A stretch of DNA of 33,851 nt from Pseudomonadota bacterium (GTDB lineage: Bacteria; Pseudomonadota; Gammaproteobacteria; Pseudomonadales; Moraxellaceae): positions 1 to 33,851 of the forward strand of contig JAJZBU010000031.1 of assembly GCA_021851865.1 (NCBI GenBank), in the 5' to 3' direction. Position numbers and translations under genes: made by a program. The notes below the pieces were generated by a model, which was given only the letters and a program-made list of their open reading frames with translations, did not search any database and had not been told where the DNA came from. Shown here piece by piece: positions 16,701-26,366 of the stretch; position 1 is the stretch's first letter, and each line of letters opens with the position of its first letter.

Positions 16701-16808
16701 TCAGGCTTGTTGAGGCCCCAGATAGCCGTACTTGCCCAGCATCTTGAGCCAGCGTGGGGCATTGCGTTCGACCATGAGCTCTTCGTAATTGACGCTGGCA
16801 TCTTCCTT
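16701..16808 (-). pseudogene. Orphan C-terminal gene remnant (about 35 codons)
   Basis: On the minus strand an open segment beginning just after two in-frame stops reads KEDASVNYEELMVERNAP, then RWLKMLGKYGYLGPQQA, and ends with TGA at 16701-16703. The composition is that of a real protein C-terminus (alternating acidic, aromatic and basic residues with a compact helix), unlike the Arg/Ala/Pro-rich frames around it. No start codon or ribosome-binding site precedes it. A 7-bp hairpin spans the stop codon, as expected at the end of a once functional gene. I do not recognise the parent family. Confidence 0.4.
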
Positions 16809-16901
16809 CTATTACACCACTTCCTGGGACACGATCATAACTGTTCGTAGTAGGGGCGCTACCAGGGAAGGCGCAAGATGATCGAAAAGGGTGGGCTTGG
16901 A

Positions 16902-18155
16902 TCAAGACCGTGAAGATGTGGCGCTGCGATCATCGCTGATGTCGGTGAAGCTGAGGCCGGCGTGCGCGATGAGGCGTTGCCGCAGGGCTGCACCGAGCAG
17001 GGTGGCTGGTGTCCAGAAGCCGCCGGCAAAGTCGTCTTTGCTGCGGTCGAAGGCGAGACACAGCGCCGCTTGCGCGAGCATTTTGGCGGTCGATCCGTAG
17101 CCGGGGTCGCGATCACCGGTGACGCGCACGCGCACGCGTTGTCCGGAAGCGCAGCGACCGGAGATTTCGATGTTGTAGAAACCGCGTTCCTGTTCCTGCG
17201 GGCTGGGGCCTTCACCGGGTTGCGGCAGGATGTAGTGCGCCAGCAGGTACCGGCTCGGCGGCAGCGCCGTCGCGGCGAGGAAGCCGGCCATGGACAGGCT
17301 CATGGCAAGAGCCTTGGCGCGACCGCGCAGACCCGGGCCGGTCAGGATCGCCTCATCGTAGAGAAAGTTCTCACCATAGCGTCCCGGACTCAAGGCGTGC
17401 GAGCGGAGCACCACCGGGGTGTTGATCGCCGCCATGAGGAAGGGGGCCAACCAGCTGCCCTGTTCGGCGTCGTATTGCGCCCAGCTCACCTTCGGCTGGC
17501 GCGCGCCACGCTTGGGGCTGAGGGCGTAGGGGTCGGCCATGCGGCGGCGCACTTCGCGATCGGCGACGCCCTCTTGCACGTTGTGCAGGATGCTGGCGAA
17601 GGTGCCACCGGAGAGCGAGCCACGCATGGCGCGGATGCGTAGGCGCACGCGTTGGCAGGGTTGCTGATGACGCTGGTAGGAGCAGTCTTGCAGAAACTGC
17701 ACGCCGAGGTCGGAAGGCAGGGAATCAAAGCCGCAGCAGTGGACGATGCGCGCACCGCTGGCGCGCGCCTGTTCTTCATGTGCGGCGATCATGCGCGCGA
17801 TCCACAGCGTCTCGCCGCTCAGGTCGCAGTAGTCGGTGCCGAGCTCGGCGCAGACCTTGACCAGGGTTGAACCATACAGGGCGTAGGGTCCCACCGTCGA
17901 AATGATGACGCGGGTGCGGGCGCAAAGGGCGCGCAGCGATGCCTCATCGTCGGCGTCGGCGATGAGGATGGGCAGATCGGTTCCAGCTGTGCCGAGACGG
18001 GTGCGCAGCTGCTGCAGTTTAGTCGTCGAACGGCCGGCGAGGGCCCAGCGCAGCTGTCCTGCTGCCGCCGCTGCGCAGCTCAGGTATTGACAGAGGATGT
18101 CGCCGACAAAGCTCGTCGCGCCAAAGACGATGACGTCATAATCGGGTGTGCTCAT
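16902..18155 (-). CDS. Saccharopine dehydrogenase family / trans-acting enoyl reductase-like oxidoreductase
   Basis: The ATG at 18155 is preceded by AGGAGG and gives 417 residues. The N-terminus, YDVIVFGATSFVGDILCQYL, is a Rossmann dinucleotide-binding motif (GATSFVG). ARTRVIISTVGPYALYGSTLVKVCAELGTDYCDLSGE is the hallmark block of the saccharopine-dehydrogenase-like family that includes mycobacterial trans-acting enoyl reductases, and VHCCGFDSLPSDLGV is also diagnostic. Its role in proteobacteria is not established; NAD(P)H-dependent reduction in lipid metabolism is a reasonable guess. It follows cbrB by about 80 bases on the same strand, occupying the place where Pseudomonas has crcZ and pcnB. 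Confidence 0.85.
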   Translation of the reverse strand: MSTPDYDVIVFGATSFVGDILCQYLSCAAAAAGQLRWALAGRSTTKLQQLRTRLGTAGTDLPILIADADDEASLRALCARTRVIISTVGPYALYGSTLVKVCAELGTDYCDLSGETLWIARMIAAHEEQARASGARIVHCCGFDSLPSDLGVQFLQDCSYQRHQQPCQRVRLRIRAMRGSLSGGTFASILHNVQEGVADREVRRRMADPYALSPKRGARQPKVSWAQYDAEQGSWLAPFLMAAINTPVVLRSHALSPGRYGENFLYDEAILTGPGLRGRAKALAMSLSMAGFLAATALPPSRYLLAHYILPQPGEGPSPQEQERGFYNIEISGRCASGQRVRVRVTGDRDPGYGSTAKMLAQAALCLAFDRSKDDFAGGFWTPATLLGAALRQRLIAHAGLSFTDISDDRSATSSRS

Positions 18156-18236
18156 CGCAAGCCTCCTGTCGTGCGCGGCGCCCATTCTAAGGGGGCCGGT
18201 GTACGCCGTCATTCCGGTCGGCGCTCGGTGTTGGCC

Positions 18237-19564
<1,328 letters not shown>

Positions 19565-19565
<1 letters not shown>

Positions 19566-22516
19566 TAAGACGTTCCCGACTGCTGTGCGATCTGACCTGG
19601 CAGAGTAATGCGAGCGATGACGCCCTGACCTTGATCGTAGTCAGCCTTATCGATCATCTGGATCTTGCCATGATGAGCGCCGATGATACCATGCACCAGG
19701 GCAAGGCCGAGGCCGGTGCCTTTGCCGATGTCCTTGGTGGTGGCAAAGGGTTCAAAAAGATGGGCGCGGATGGCGACCGACAGGCCGCTGCCAAAGTCCT
19801 CGACCTCGACGGTCAGGCTGTGTTCGTTGCCATGGCAGCGGACGATGATGCGCCCGCCGATGGGGGAGGCGTCACGCGCGTTCGACAGCAGGTTGACGAA
19901 GACTTGCATCAGCTCCTGCTGGTCGCCATGGGCATAGGCGTCGGCGTCGCACTCATTGATGAACTGATAGTCGCGACCGCCGGGCACCAACTGAAGCAAG
20001 CGTATCGACTCCTCGACGCAGACTCGGATGGGAACACTTTCGTGCTGGCTGCCATGGGTGTTGCCACCGCGCGCGAAGACGACCATCGACTGCACCGTCT
20101 GTGAAACGCGTCGCGTCTGCTCGACGATCTGGGTGCTGGCCTCGCGGATCTCCGGATCCTCGCTCTCGGCGCGCAGATTCTGCGCCAAGCAGGCGATGGC
20201 GGTGATCGGGTTGCCGATTTCATGGGCGACGCCGGCGGCGAAAGTGCCGATGGAGACGAGGCGCTCGCGGTGCGTCAGCTGTGCCTCCATGGTGTGCAAG
20301 GCGGTGACGTCCTCGACCACCACCACCTGGCTGTCGTCCATGACCAGGTTCTCACCGACGATGAGGGCGCGGTTCATGCTGACCCAGAGTTGCCGTCCTT
20401 GATATTCGACGTGGTGACGCGGGCGCGGCGCCAGATCGCCCTCGATGTAGCCGATGAACAGGGTGCTCCATGGTGTCGGCAAGGCGTTCAGATGTGCGCC
20501 GATGATGTCGCGATCGGTGATGCCGGTGAGCTGCATCATGGCTTGGTTCCAGCTCAGGATTTCCTGATCCTTGCCCAGGGTGAAGACGCCGAGCGGCAGA
20601 TCGAACAAGGTCTGGCGATGAAAGCGGCGCAAGGAGTCGAGTTCACCAGCGAGGCCGGAGAGCTTGTTGCGGTATTCCTCGAGGCGGGATTCGGTGTAGT
20701 GGATGTCTTCCCCGGCGATCTGTTCGGCGCGGATCTTGTAGGGCACCGCCTGGTCGAGCAACTCCTGGGCGATGGCCGGTCCGAGCAGGCCGGAGAGATT
20801 CGACTCGAGCTGGTCGCGCAGGCGGCGCAGAGCGTAGGGGCGCGATTCCTGCAACGGCATCTGCAGATCATGCAGGGCCTGCTGCACTTCGCTCTCGGCC
20901 GACAGGCGGCCAAGATGTGGCGTCAGGGCGTCGATGAAGTCCTGCGCTTTGTGCGCAGCCAGTTCCCAGCGCTGCGGCCGGCGCAGATTGTCGACGGAGC
21001 AGCTGGCGGCGGCCAGAGCCTCGGCTTCGCTCTGCGGTGCGAGGACGGAAAAAATCGCGAAGATCACGCTGTTGGCGAAGGTGGCGATGACGCCGACGTC
21101 CTGCCAGTAAGAGGGGTTGCCGGTGAATTCGATATTGCCGAAGCGAAAGTGAAAGAGCTCGATTTGCAGAAGAAAGGGCACGACCAGGGCGATGAACCAG
21201 ATCGCCATGCCGGTCCCCAGCCCCCAGACCAGACCGACACGATTGCCGCGCGGCCAGAACAGGACGCCGACCAGGCCGGGCGCGAACTGTAAGGTGCCGA
21301 CGAAGGTGATGGTGCCCATCTCGGTGAGCGTGTGCTGTTTGTCGAGGGCGACGAAGAGGGCGTAGGCGAGCATGATCAGGGCCACGATCAGGCGGCGGCG
21401 CATGCGCAGGAGCCAGTCGTAGAGATTGGCTTCCTGCGGTGGGGCATAGATCGGCAGGATGAGATGGGTGAGGTTCATCGACGCCAGGGCCAAGGTGGTG
21501 ACGATGATGACGCCACTGGCGGCGGACAGACCGGCGACGAAGACCAGCAGGGCGAGCAGGGGGCTATGCGCGGCCATGGCGACGGCGAGGCTGAAATACT
21601 CAGGATCGATCTCATAGTTGACCAGCTTGACGCCCGCCCACAGGATCAGCGGGACGGGCAGGGCGATCAACAGCAGATAGAGGGGAAAGCCCCAGCTGGC
21701 GCGCTTGAGGTGTCCGGGATTCTGGTTCTCGGTGAAGGTCATCTGATACATGAAGGGCATCAGCACGGCGGAGAAAAAGAAGGCCAGCATCAGGCTGTGC
21801 CAGGAGCCCTCGTGCAGGGGGGTGTAGAGCATCTGCAGGTTTTGTGGATTGTTCTCGAGCCAGATCTTCAACCCGTGCGGACCGCCGAGGACGTGGAAAT
21901 AGGCAAAGGCGCCGAGGCTGAGAAAGGCGATGAGCTTGAGCAGAGACTCCAGGGCGATCGCCACCACCAAGCCTTCGTGTTTTTCCCGCGGCGTGATGTG
22001 GCGCGTACCGAACAGCAAGGTGAAGACGGTGACGATGATGCAGAACCACAGGGCCAGGGTGTTGGGTTGGTCCTGATGCGTCATGATGCCGATGCTGTCG
22101 GCCACCGCCTGGATCTGCATGGCGAGCAAGGCCATGACGCTCACCGTCATCGCCAGCGAGGTGAGTGCCCCGACCGCCTGGCTGCGATAGCGATAGGCAA
22201 AAAGATCGGCGAGTGAACCGAGATGGTAGGTTCGTGCCAGGCGCAGCACCGGCCCGAGCAGGATGGGCGCGAGCAGGAAGGCGCCAGAGATGCCGATGTA
22301 GTAAGCCAGAAACTCATAGCCCATGTCGTGGGCGAAGCCGACGGCACCAAAGATGGCCCAGGCCGAGACATAGACGCCGAGAGACAGAATATAGACGAGA
22401 GGATGGCGCAGAAGGCGTACAGGGATGATGCCGGAGTCGCTGACATAGGCGATGATGAAGAGCAGGAGCAGATAGCTCACGCCCATGACCAGAACGTGTG
22501 ACAGGCTAAAGGTCAT
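19565..22516 (-). CDS. cbrA: Sensor histidine kinase CbrA with SLC5/PutP transporter-like domain
   Basis: The protein has 983 residues. The first 500 form about a dozen transmembrane helices of the sodium/solute symporter type (SLC5), with [25 protein letters not shown] typical of PutP-like sensor kinases. Next are a helical STAC-like linker (about 510-600), a coiled coil, a PAS domain (about 635-745, [22 protein letters not shown]), the dimerisation/phospho-acceptor domain with H765 in [11 protein letters not shown], and an ATPase domain with NLLSNARDA and [12 protein letters not shown]. CbrA senses nutrient state, possibly by transporting histidine or a related solute, and phosphorylates CbrB. 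The start overlaps the end of cbrX, as in Pseudomonas. Confidence 0.93.
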
Positions 22517-22682
22517 CGTGATCCTGCCCGGAACTAGCCCAATAGCCGATGAAAATGAGCAGGACCCAGAGCAGATAGGGGCGATACCAAGCCGAGGCCC
22601 CCTGGCTCCACCAAGCGAGAAACGCCGGTGACAGCAGATAGAGCCCGACCAGAATGAGCAAGACCAGACGATCGATATACAT
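22506..22682 (-). CDS. cbrX: Small membrane protein CbrX
   Basis: A 58-codon frame from the ATG at 22682 begins MYIDRLVLLILVGLYLLSPA and contains a second hydrophobic segment, PYLLWVLLIFIGYWAS, so it is a two-helix inner-membrane protein with an acidic tail (DHDDL). Its stop lies inside the 5' end of cbrA, an 11-base overlap. This size, topology and overlap match the small cbrX gene upstream of cbrA in Pseudomonas, where translation of the two is coupled. Its biochemical role is unknown; it may assist CbrA membrane insertion or simply set CbrA translation. No strong ribosome-binding site was seen. Confidence 0.82.
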   Translation of the reverse strand: MYIDRLVLLILVGLYLLSPAFLAWWSQGASAWYRPYLLWVLLIFIGYWASSGQDHDDL

Positions 22683-22734
22683 CAGGGACGCACCGGATCA
22701 GTTGCGCCAAGCCTAGCAGACGTGCGCGCCCCTG

Positions 22735-23604
22735 TCATGTTGCCGGCCCTGTTGTCGGCGGAATGCGCCGCACATCCCAGTCGGCGGCGGCGGCGGCGAG
22801 CATGGCGCCGCATCCCTGACGGCAGAGACTGGGCGCGACCGGGTGGCCGAGTCGGGTGAGGATGGCGGCGAGTTCGCTGACCGGATCCTCCAGGCTGACC
22901 GCTGGGGCATGGTTCTGCTTGCTCAGCTTGCGCCCCTGGGCATCGCACAGGAGGGGGAGATGCGCGTACTCCGGTGTCGCCAGAGCGAGCATCTGCTGCA
23001 GATAGATCTGACGGGCGGTGTTGTCGAGCAGGTCGGCGCCGCGCACGACGCTGTTGACACCGCTGCAGGCGTCATCGACGACGACGGCGAGTTGATAGGA
23101 GGCGTTCTGATCGCGCCGCCAGACGACGAAGTCACCGCATTGTGTCGCAGGTTGATCGCTTTGTGCGCCGCAGAGGCGATCATCGAAGTCGATGCGGCGC
23201 GCATCGACGTAGACGCGCAGAGCGTGTTCCGCGCCATCGAGTCCGCGGTGGCGACAGGTGCCGGGATAGCGTTCCTGGCCGCGCAGGTGTAAGCGTGAGC
23301 AACGACAGGCATAGAGGCCGGGGTGGAGGTGCAGACGCTGTAAGAACTCGGCATAGACTTCGCGACGTGCGCTTTGTCGCCACACCTCGCCATCCCAGTT
23401 CAGGGCATAGCGCTGCAGGGTCTGCAGAATCAGGTCTTGATAGTGCGGGCGGCAACGCTGCGTGTCCAGGTCCTCGATACGCAACAACCAGCGCCCGCCG
23501 CGGGCACGCGCATCGAGATAGCTGGCGACAGCGATGAACAAGGAGCCACGGTGCAGAGGGCCGGTGGGGGAAGGGGCAAAGCGCCCCACCGGCAGGAACG
23601 ACAT
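22735..23604 (-). CDS. gluQ: Glutamyl-Q tRNA(Asp) synthetase
   Basis: The protein has 289 residues, the length of truncated GluRS paralogues that lack the anticodon-binding domain. The Rossmann core has GRFAPSPTGPLHRGSL (HIGH-equivalent HRGS), IEDLDTQRC, and a zinc site made by C-x-C ... Y-x-x-x-C (YACRCSRLHL..RYPGTCRH). The second catalytic loop is KLSKQ in place of KMSKS. The enzyme charges glutamate onto the queuosine base of tRNA(Asp). It starts six bases after the dksA stop, the common dksA-gluQ arrangement, and leads into cbrX-cbrA-cbrB. Confidence 0.95.
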   Translation of the reverse strand: MSFLPVGRFAPSPTGPLHRGSLFIAVASYLDARARGGRWLLRIEDLDTQRCRPHYQDLILQTLQRYALNWDGEVWRQSARREVYAEFLQRLHLHPGLYACRCSRLHLRGQERYPGTCRHRGLDGAEHALRVYVDARRIDFDDRLCGAQSDQPATQCGDFVVWRRDQNASYQLAVVVDDACSGVNSVVRGADLLDNTARQIYLQQMLALATPEYAHLPLLCDAQGRKLSKQNHAPAVSLEDPVSELAAILTRLGHPVAPSLCRQGCGAMLAAAAADWDVRRIPPTTGPAT

Positions 23605-23610
23605 GGACGA

Positions 23611-24129
23611 TCAGCCTTGCAACTGTTTCTCTTTGATCTCGGCGAGGGTCTTGCAGTCGATGCACAGGGTCGCCGTCGGGCGCGCTTCGAGCCGACGGAT
23701 GCCGATCTTTTCACCGCAGGTCATGCAGTAGCCGTAGTCGTCTTCCTCAATGCTCTTCAGCGTTTCATCGATCTTGCGGATGAGCTTGCGTTCGCGATCG
23801 CGGGTGCGCAGTTCAAGGGAGAACTCCTCTTCCTGCGAGGCGCGGTCGACCGGGTCGGGCAGATTGGCCGATTCGTCCTGCATATAGTGCAAGGTACGAT
23901 CGACCTCTTCCATCAATTCATGCTTCCAGGCTTCAAGGATGGCGCGGAAGTGCGCTTTTTGGGCCGGGCCCATGTAGGCTTCCCCGGCTGTTTCGTTGTA
24001 GGCCGGTTGTCCGTGGATCAACACGGCGGCAGCGGCCGGACGGGCCGCCTTGGCGGCGCGGGTCTTGCTGGTTTTGGCAGTGCTCTTGCTGCTATCGCTG
24101 TTCTGCGGGGTATTCGTCTTGGTAGCCAT
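23611..24129 (-). CDS. dksA: RNA polymerase-binding transcription factor DksA
   Basis: The protein has 172 residues. The first 30 form an Ala/Lys/Thr-rich disordered extension (SKSTAKTSKTRAAKAARPAAA), longer than in E. coli DksA. The core follows: AYMGPAQKAHFRAILEAWKHELMEEVDRT, then the coiled coil whose tip carries the D-x-x-D-x-A acidic motif (LPDPVDRAS), and a four-Cys zinc finger with C-x2-C-x17-C-x2-C spacing (CMTC .. CIDC). DksA binds the RNA polymerase secondary channel and works with ppGpp in the stringent response. It is followed six bases later by gluQ. Confidence 0.96.
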   Translation of the reverse strand: MATKTNTPQNSDSSKSTAKTSKTRAAKAARPAAAAVLIHGQPAYNETAGEAYMGPAQKAHFRAILEAWKHELMEEVDRTLHYMQDESANLPDPVDRASQEEEFSLELRTRDRERKLIRKIDETLKSIEEDDYGYCMTCGEKIGIRRLEARPTATLCIDCKTLAEIKEKQLQG

Positions 24130-24168
24130 GCTCTTCTCTACGGCAAAATACTAGCTTGCGAACCGCTA

Positions 24169-24197
24169 TCTATAACAGGAAGCGGCGTCGTCTGCAA
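24169..24197 (-). promoter_or_regulatory. Sigma-70-type promoter for dksA
   Basis: On the minus strand a -35 box TTGCAG (24197-24192) and a -10 box TATAGA (24174-24169) are separated by exactly 17 bases and lie about 40 bases upstream of the dksA start. The interval is AT-rich compared with its surroundings. Confidence 0.7.
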
Positions 24198-24207
24198 TTT
24201 TTACATT

Positions 24208-24531
24208 TTATAGATCGACGAGCAGGCGTCCATCGCGAATTTCACTGTCGAACTGGCGCAGACGCTGGCCGACGCAAGGCCCACTGACGCAATAGCCATC
24301 CTCGCAGCGGAACAGGGCGCCGTGGTTGGCGCAGATGAGGTATTGGCGGTCAAGGTCGAGAAAATCGTCGGCGATGAAGTTGAGCGGGATGCCGAGATGC
24401 GGGCAGCTGTTGAGATAGACGTACCAGCGATCATCGCGGCGCAGGACGACGAGTTCATGCCCCTGCACGACGCTGCTGCAGGTCTCCAGGTCGTGCATGG
24501 CGTAAGGGTCGATATCGGGTAGGACGGTCAT
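24208..24531 (-). CDS. Rieske [2Fe-2S] domain protein
   Basis: The protein has 107 residues and consists essentially of one Rieske domain. The first cluster ligands are in NSCPHLGIPL (C-x-H-L-G) and the second in ICANHGALFRCEDG (C-x-x-H-G-A-x-F), followed by the GYCVSGPC loop. There is no membrane anchor or signal peptide, so it is a cytosolic Rieske-type ferredoxin rather than a cytochrome bc1 subunit. Such proteins pass electrons to oxygenases or reductases; the partner is not visible here. It lies upstream of dksA on the same strand and diverges from the aidB-like gene. Confidence 0.88.
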   Translation of the reverse strand: MTVLPDIDPYAMHDLETCSSVVQGHELVVLRRDDRWYVYLNSCPHLGIPLNFIADDFLDLDRQYLICANHGALFRCEDGYCVSGPCVGQRLRQFDSEIRDGRLLVDL

Positions 24532-24643
24532 CAGCGCTCTCCTCTGCGGCGCAGGTTACCGTAAAAACACCCGCCGCGACCAGTGTGCTGACGATGATGC
24601 CTGAGCAGTGCATGGCTTCGCCATGAAGGCTATGAATATGTAC

Positions 24644-24670
24644 TCATATAAAATTTTATGACATTATAAG
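24644..24670 (+). promoter_or_regulatory. AT-rich promoter region of the aidB-like gene
   Basis: The stretch upstream of 24696 is markedly AT-rich against the surrounding sequence. It holds a palindrome ATAAAATTTTAT (24648-24659) and two possible -10 boxes, TATAAA (24647-24652) and TATAAG (24665-24670). No convincing -35 box pairs with either, so an activator or another sigma factor may be needed. Confidence 0.4.
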
Positions 24671-24695
24671 TAATAAGTGACGTGAGGGTGGTGAG

Positions 24696-26366
24696 ATGAC
24701 ATCGAAGAACGAGGCGTTGAGCTCGCGCTGGCAGACGCATAGCGTCGAGAATGTGGTCGAGGAGCTCGTCGACTACGATCTTTTTAGCGAAGATGCGCCC
24801 TTGCGCGCGGCGGTCGAGCGCGATGCGCGCGCTGGTGCGGCGGCGCGCCTGCAGGCTTTCGGGCAGCAGATCGGGCGGACGGAGTACCTGCATCTGGGGG
24901 ACGTCGCCAATCGCCACCGTCCGGAACTGGCGACGCATGACGCCTATGGCCGTCGCCGCGACGAGGTGACCTATCATCCCGCCTACCATCAGCTGATGCA
25001 GACGGCGATCGCGCATGGCCTGCACGCTCTGCCGTGGAGTGAGCCGGGCGCCGGGGCGCACGCCGAGCGCGCGGCTTTCTGCTATCTGCACAGCCAGGTC
25101 GAAGCCGGGCATGGCTGTCCGATCACCATGACCTTCGCCGCCATGCCGGCCTTGCGCGCGACGCCAGCCCTATCGTTCTGGAGTCAGGGCATCCTGTCGC
25201 GCCAGTATGACGGACGCAATATCGCGGCGGCGCACAAACAGGGTTTGACCCTGGGCATGGGCATGACCGAGAAGCAGGGTGGCTCGGATGTGCGCAGCAA
25301 CACGACGCGGGCTTATCCGCTCGCAGGTGGCGGCGCTGCCTACGAGCTGGTCGGGCACAAGTTCTTCCTTTCGGCACCGATGAGCGATGCTTTTCTCATG
25401 CTGGCGCAGGCGCCGGGCGGTCTTTCCTGTTTTTTGGTGCCGCGTTGGCGCGATGATCAGGACAAGAATCCGCTCGAGCTCGTTCGCCTCAAGGAGAAAA
25501 TGGGCAATGCCTCGAATGCTTCCGCTGAAGTCGAGCTGCGCGGCGCCCTCGGCTGGCTGGTCGGCGAGGAGGGGCGCGGCATCGCCACCATCCTCGAAAT
25601 GGTCAGCCTGACGCGCTTTGATTGCATGATCGGCTCGGCGGCGGGCATGCGCATGGCCTTTACCCAGGCCGTCCACCATGCTTCCAGGCGCAGCGCCTTC
25701 GGTCGCCTTTTGGTGCAGCAGCCGCTGATGCAGAACGTGCTCGCCGATCTGGCGCTCGAGAGCGAGGCGGCCATGCTCCTCGGCATGCGCATGGCGCGTG
25801 CGCTCGACGGTGACAGCGAGGAGGAGAAGCTGCTCGCCCGCATCGGTGTTGCCATCGGCAAGTACTGGATCTGCAAGCGCACGCCGCAGCACGCCTACGA
25901 GGCGATGGAGTGCATCGGCGGGACGGGTGTCATGGAGAGCTGCATGATGCCGCGCCTCTATCGTGAAGCGCCGATCAATGCCATCTGGGAAGGTAGTGGC
26001 AATGTGCAGTGCCTCGACGTTCTGCGCGCCATGCACAAATCACCGCACACCTTGCCCATCCTGTTCGCCGAGATCGCGCAGGCGGGCTCGCAACATCCTT
26101 TGCTGGCCGCCGGCGTGCGCGAGCTGCGCCAGCAGATGGAGGGCTGGCGCGGCGCCGATCTTGAGTTTGGTGCCCGTTATTGCGTCGATCGTCTCGCCGT
26201 TCTGCTGCAGGCCAGTCTCATGCTGCGCTACGCGCCTACCGCCGATGCGCTCGCTTATTGTGATTCGCGCCTAGCGCGTAGCGGCGCGCAGATGTACGGC
26301 AGCCTGGCGCAGGGAACGCCGGTGGCGGCGATGCTGCGCCGCGCCTGGCCGCGCGCTTTCGACTGA
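24696..26366 (+). CDS. aidB: AidB-like acyl-CoA dehydrogenase family flavoprotein
   Basis: The protein has 556 residues; GAGGGTGGTGAG precedes the ATG. Diagnostic segments are MTEKQGGSDVRSNTT (the FAD and substrate loop), HKFFLSAPMSDAFL, RLKEKMGNASNASAEVEL and ECIGGTGVMESCMMPRLYREAPINAIWEGSGNVQCLDVLR, all close to E. coli AidB, which is of similar length (541). AidB binds FAD and DNA, is part of the adaptive response to alkylating agents and has weak isovaleryl-CoA dehydrogenase activity. Without ada or alkB nearby, a role in fatty or branched acyl-CoA metabolism is also possible. Its stop codon abuts the convergent acs stop. Confidence 0.85.
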   Translation: MTSKNEALSSRWQTHSVENVVEELVDYDLFSEDAPLRAAVERDARAGAAARLQAFGQQIGRTEYLHLGDVANRHRPELATHDAYGRRRDEVTYHPAYHQLMQTAIAHGLHALPWSEPGAGAHAERAAFCYLHSQVEAGHGCPITMTFAAMPALRATPALSFWSQGILSRQYDGRNIAAAHKQGLTLGMGMTEKQGGSDVRSNTTRAYPLAGGGAAYELVGHKFFLSAPMSDAFLMLAQAPGGLSCFLVPRWRDDQDKNPLELVRLKEKMGNASNASAEVELRGALGWLVGEEGRGIATILEMVSLTRFDCMIGSAAGMRMAFTQAVHHASRRSAFGRLLVQQPLMQNVLADLALESEAAMLLGMRMARALDGDSEEEKLLARIGVAIGKYWICKRTPQHAYEAMECIGGTGVMESCMMPRLYREAPINAIWEGSGNVQCLDVLRAMHKSPHTLPILFAEIAQAGSQHPLLAAGVRELRQQMEGWRGADLEFGARYCVDRLAVLLQASLMLRYAPTADALAYCDSRLARSGAQMYGSLAQGTPVAAMLRRAWPRAFD

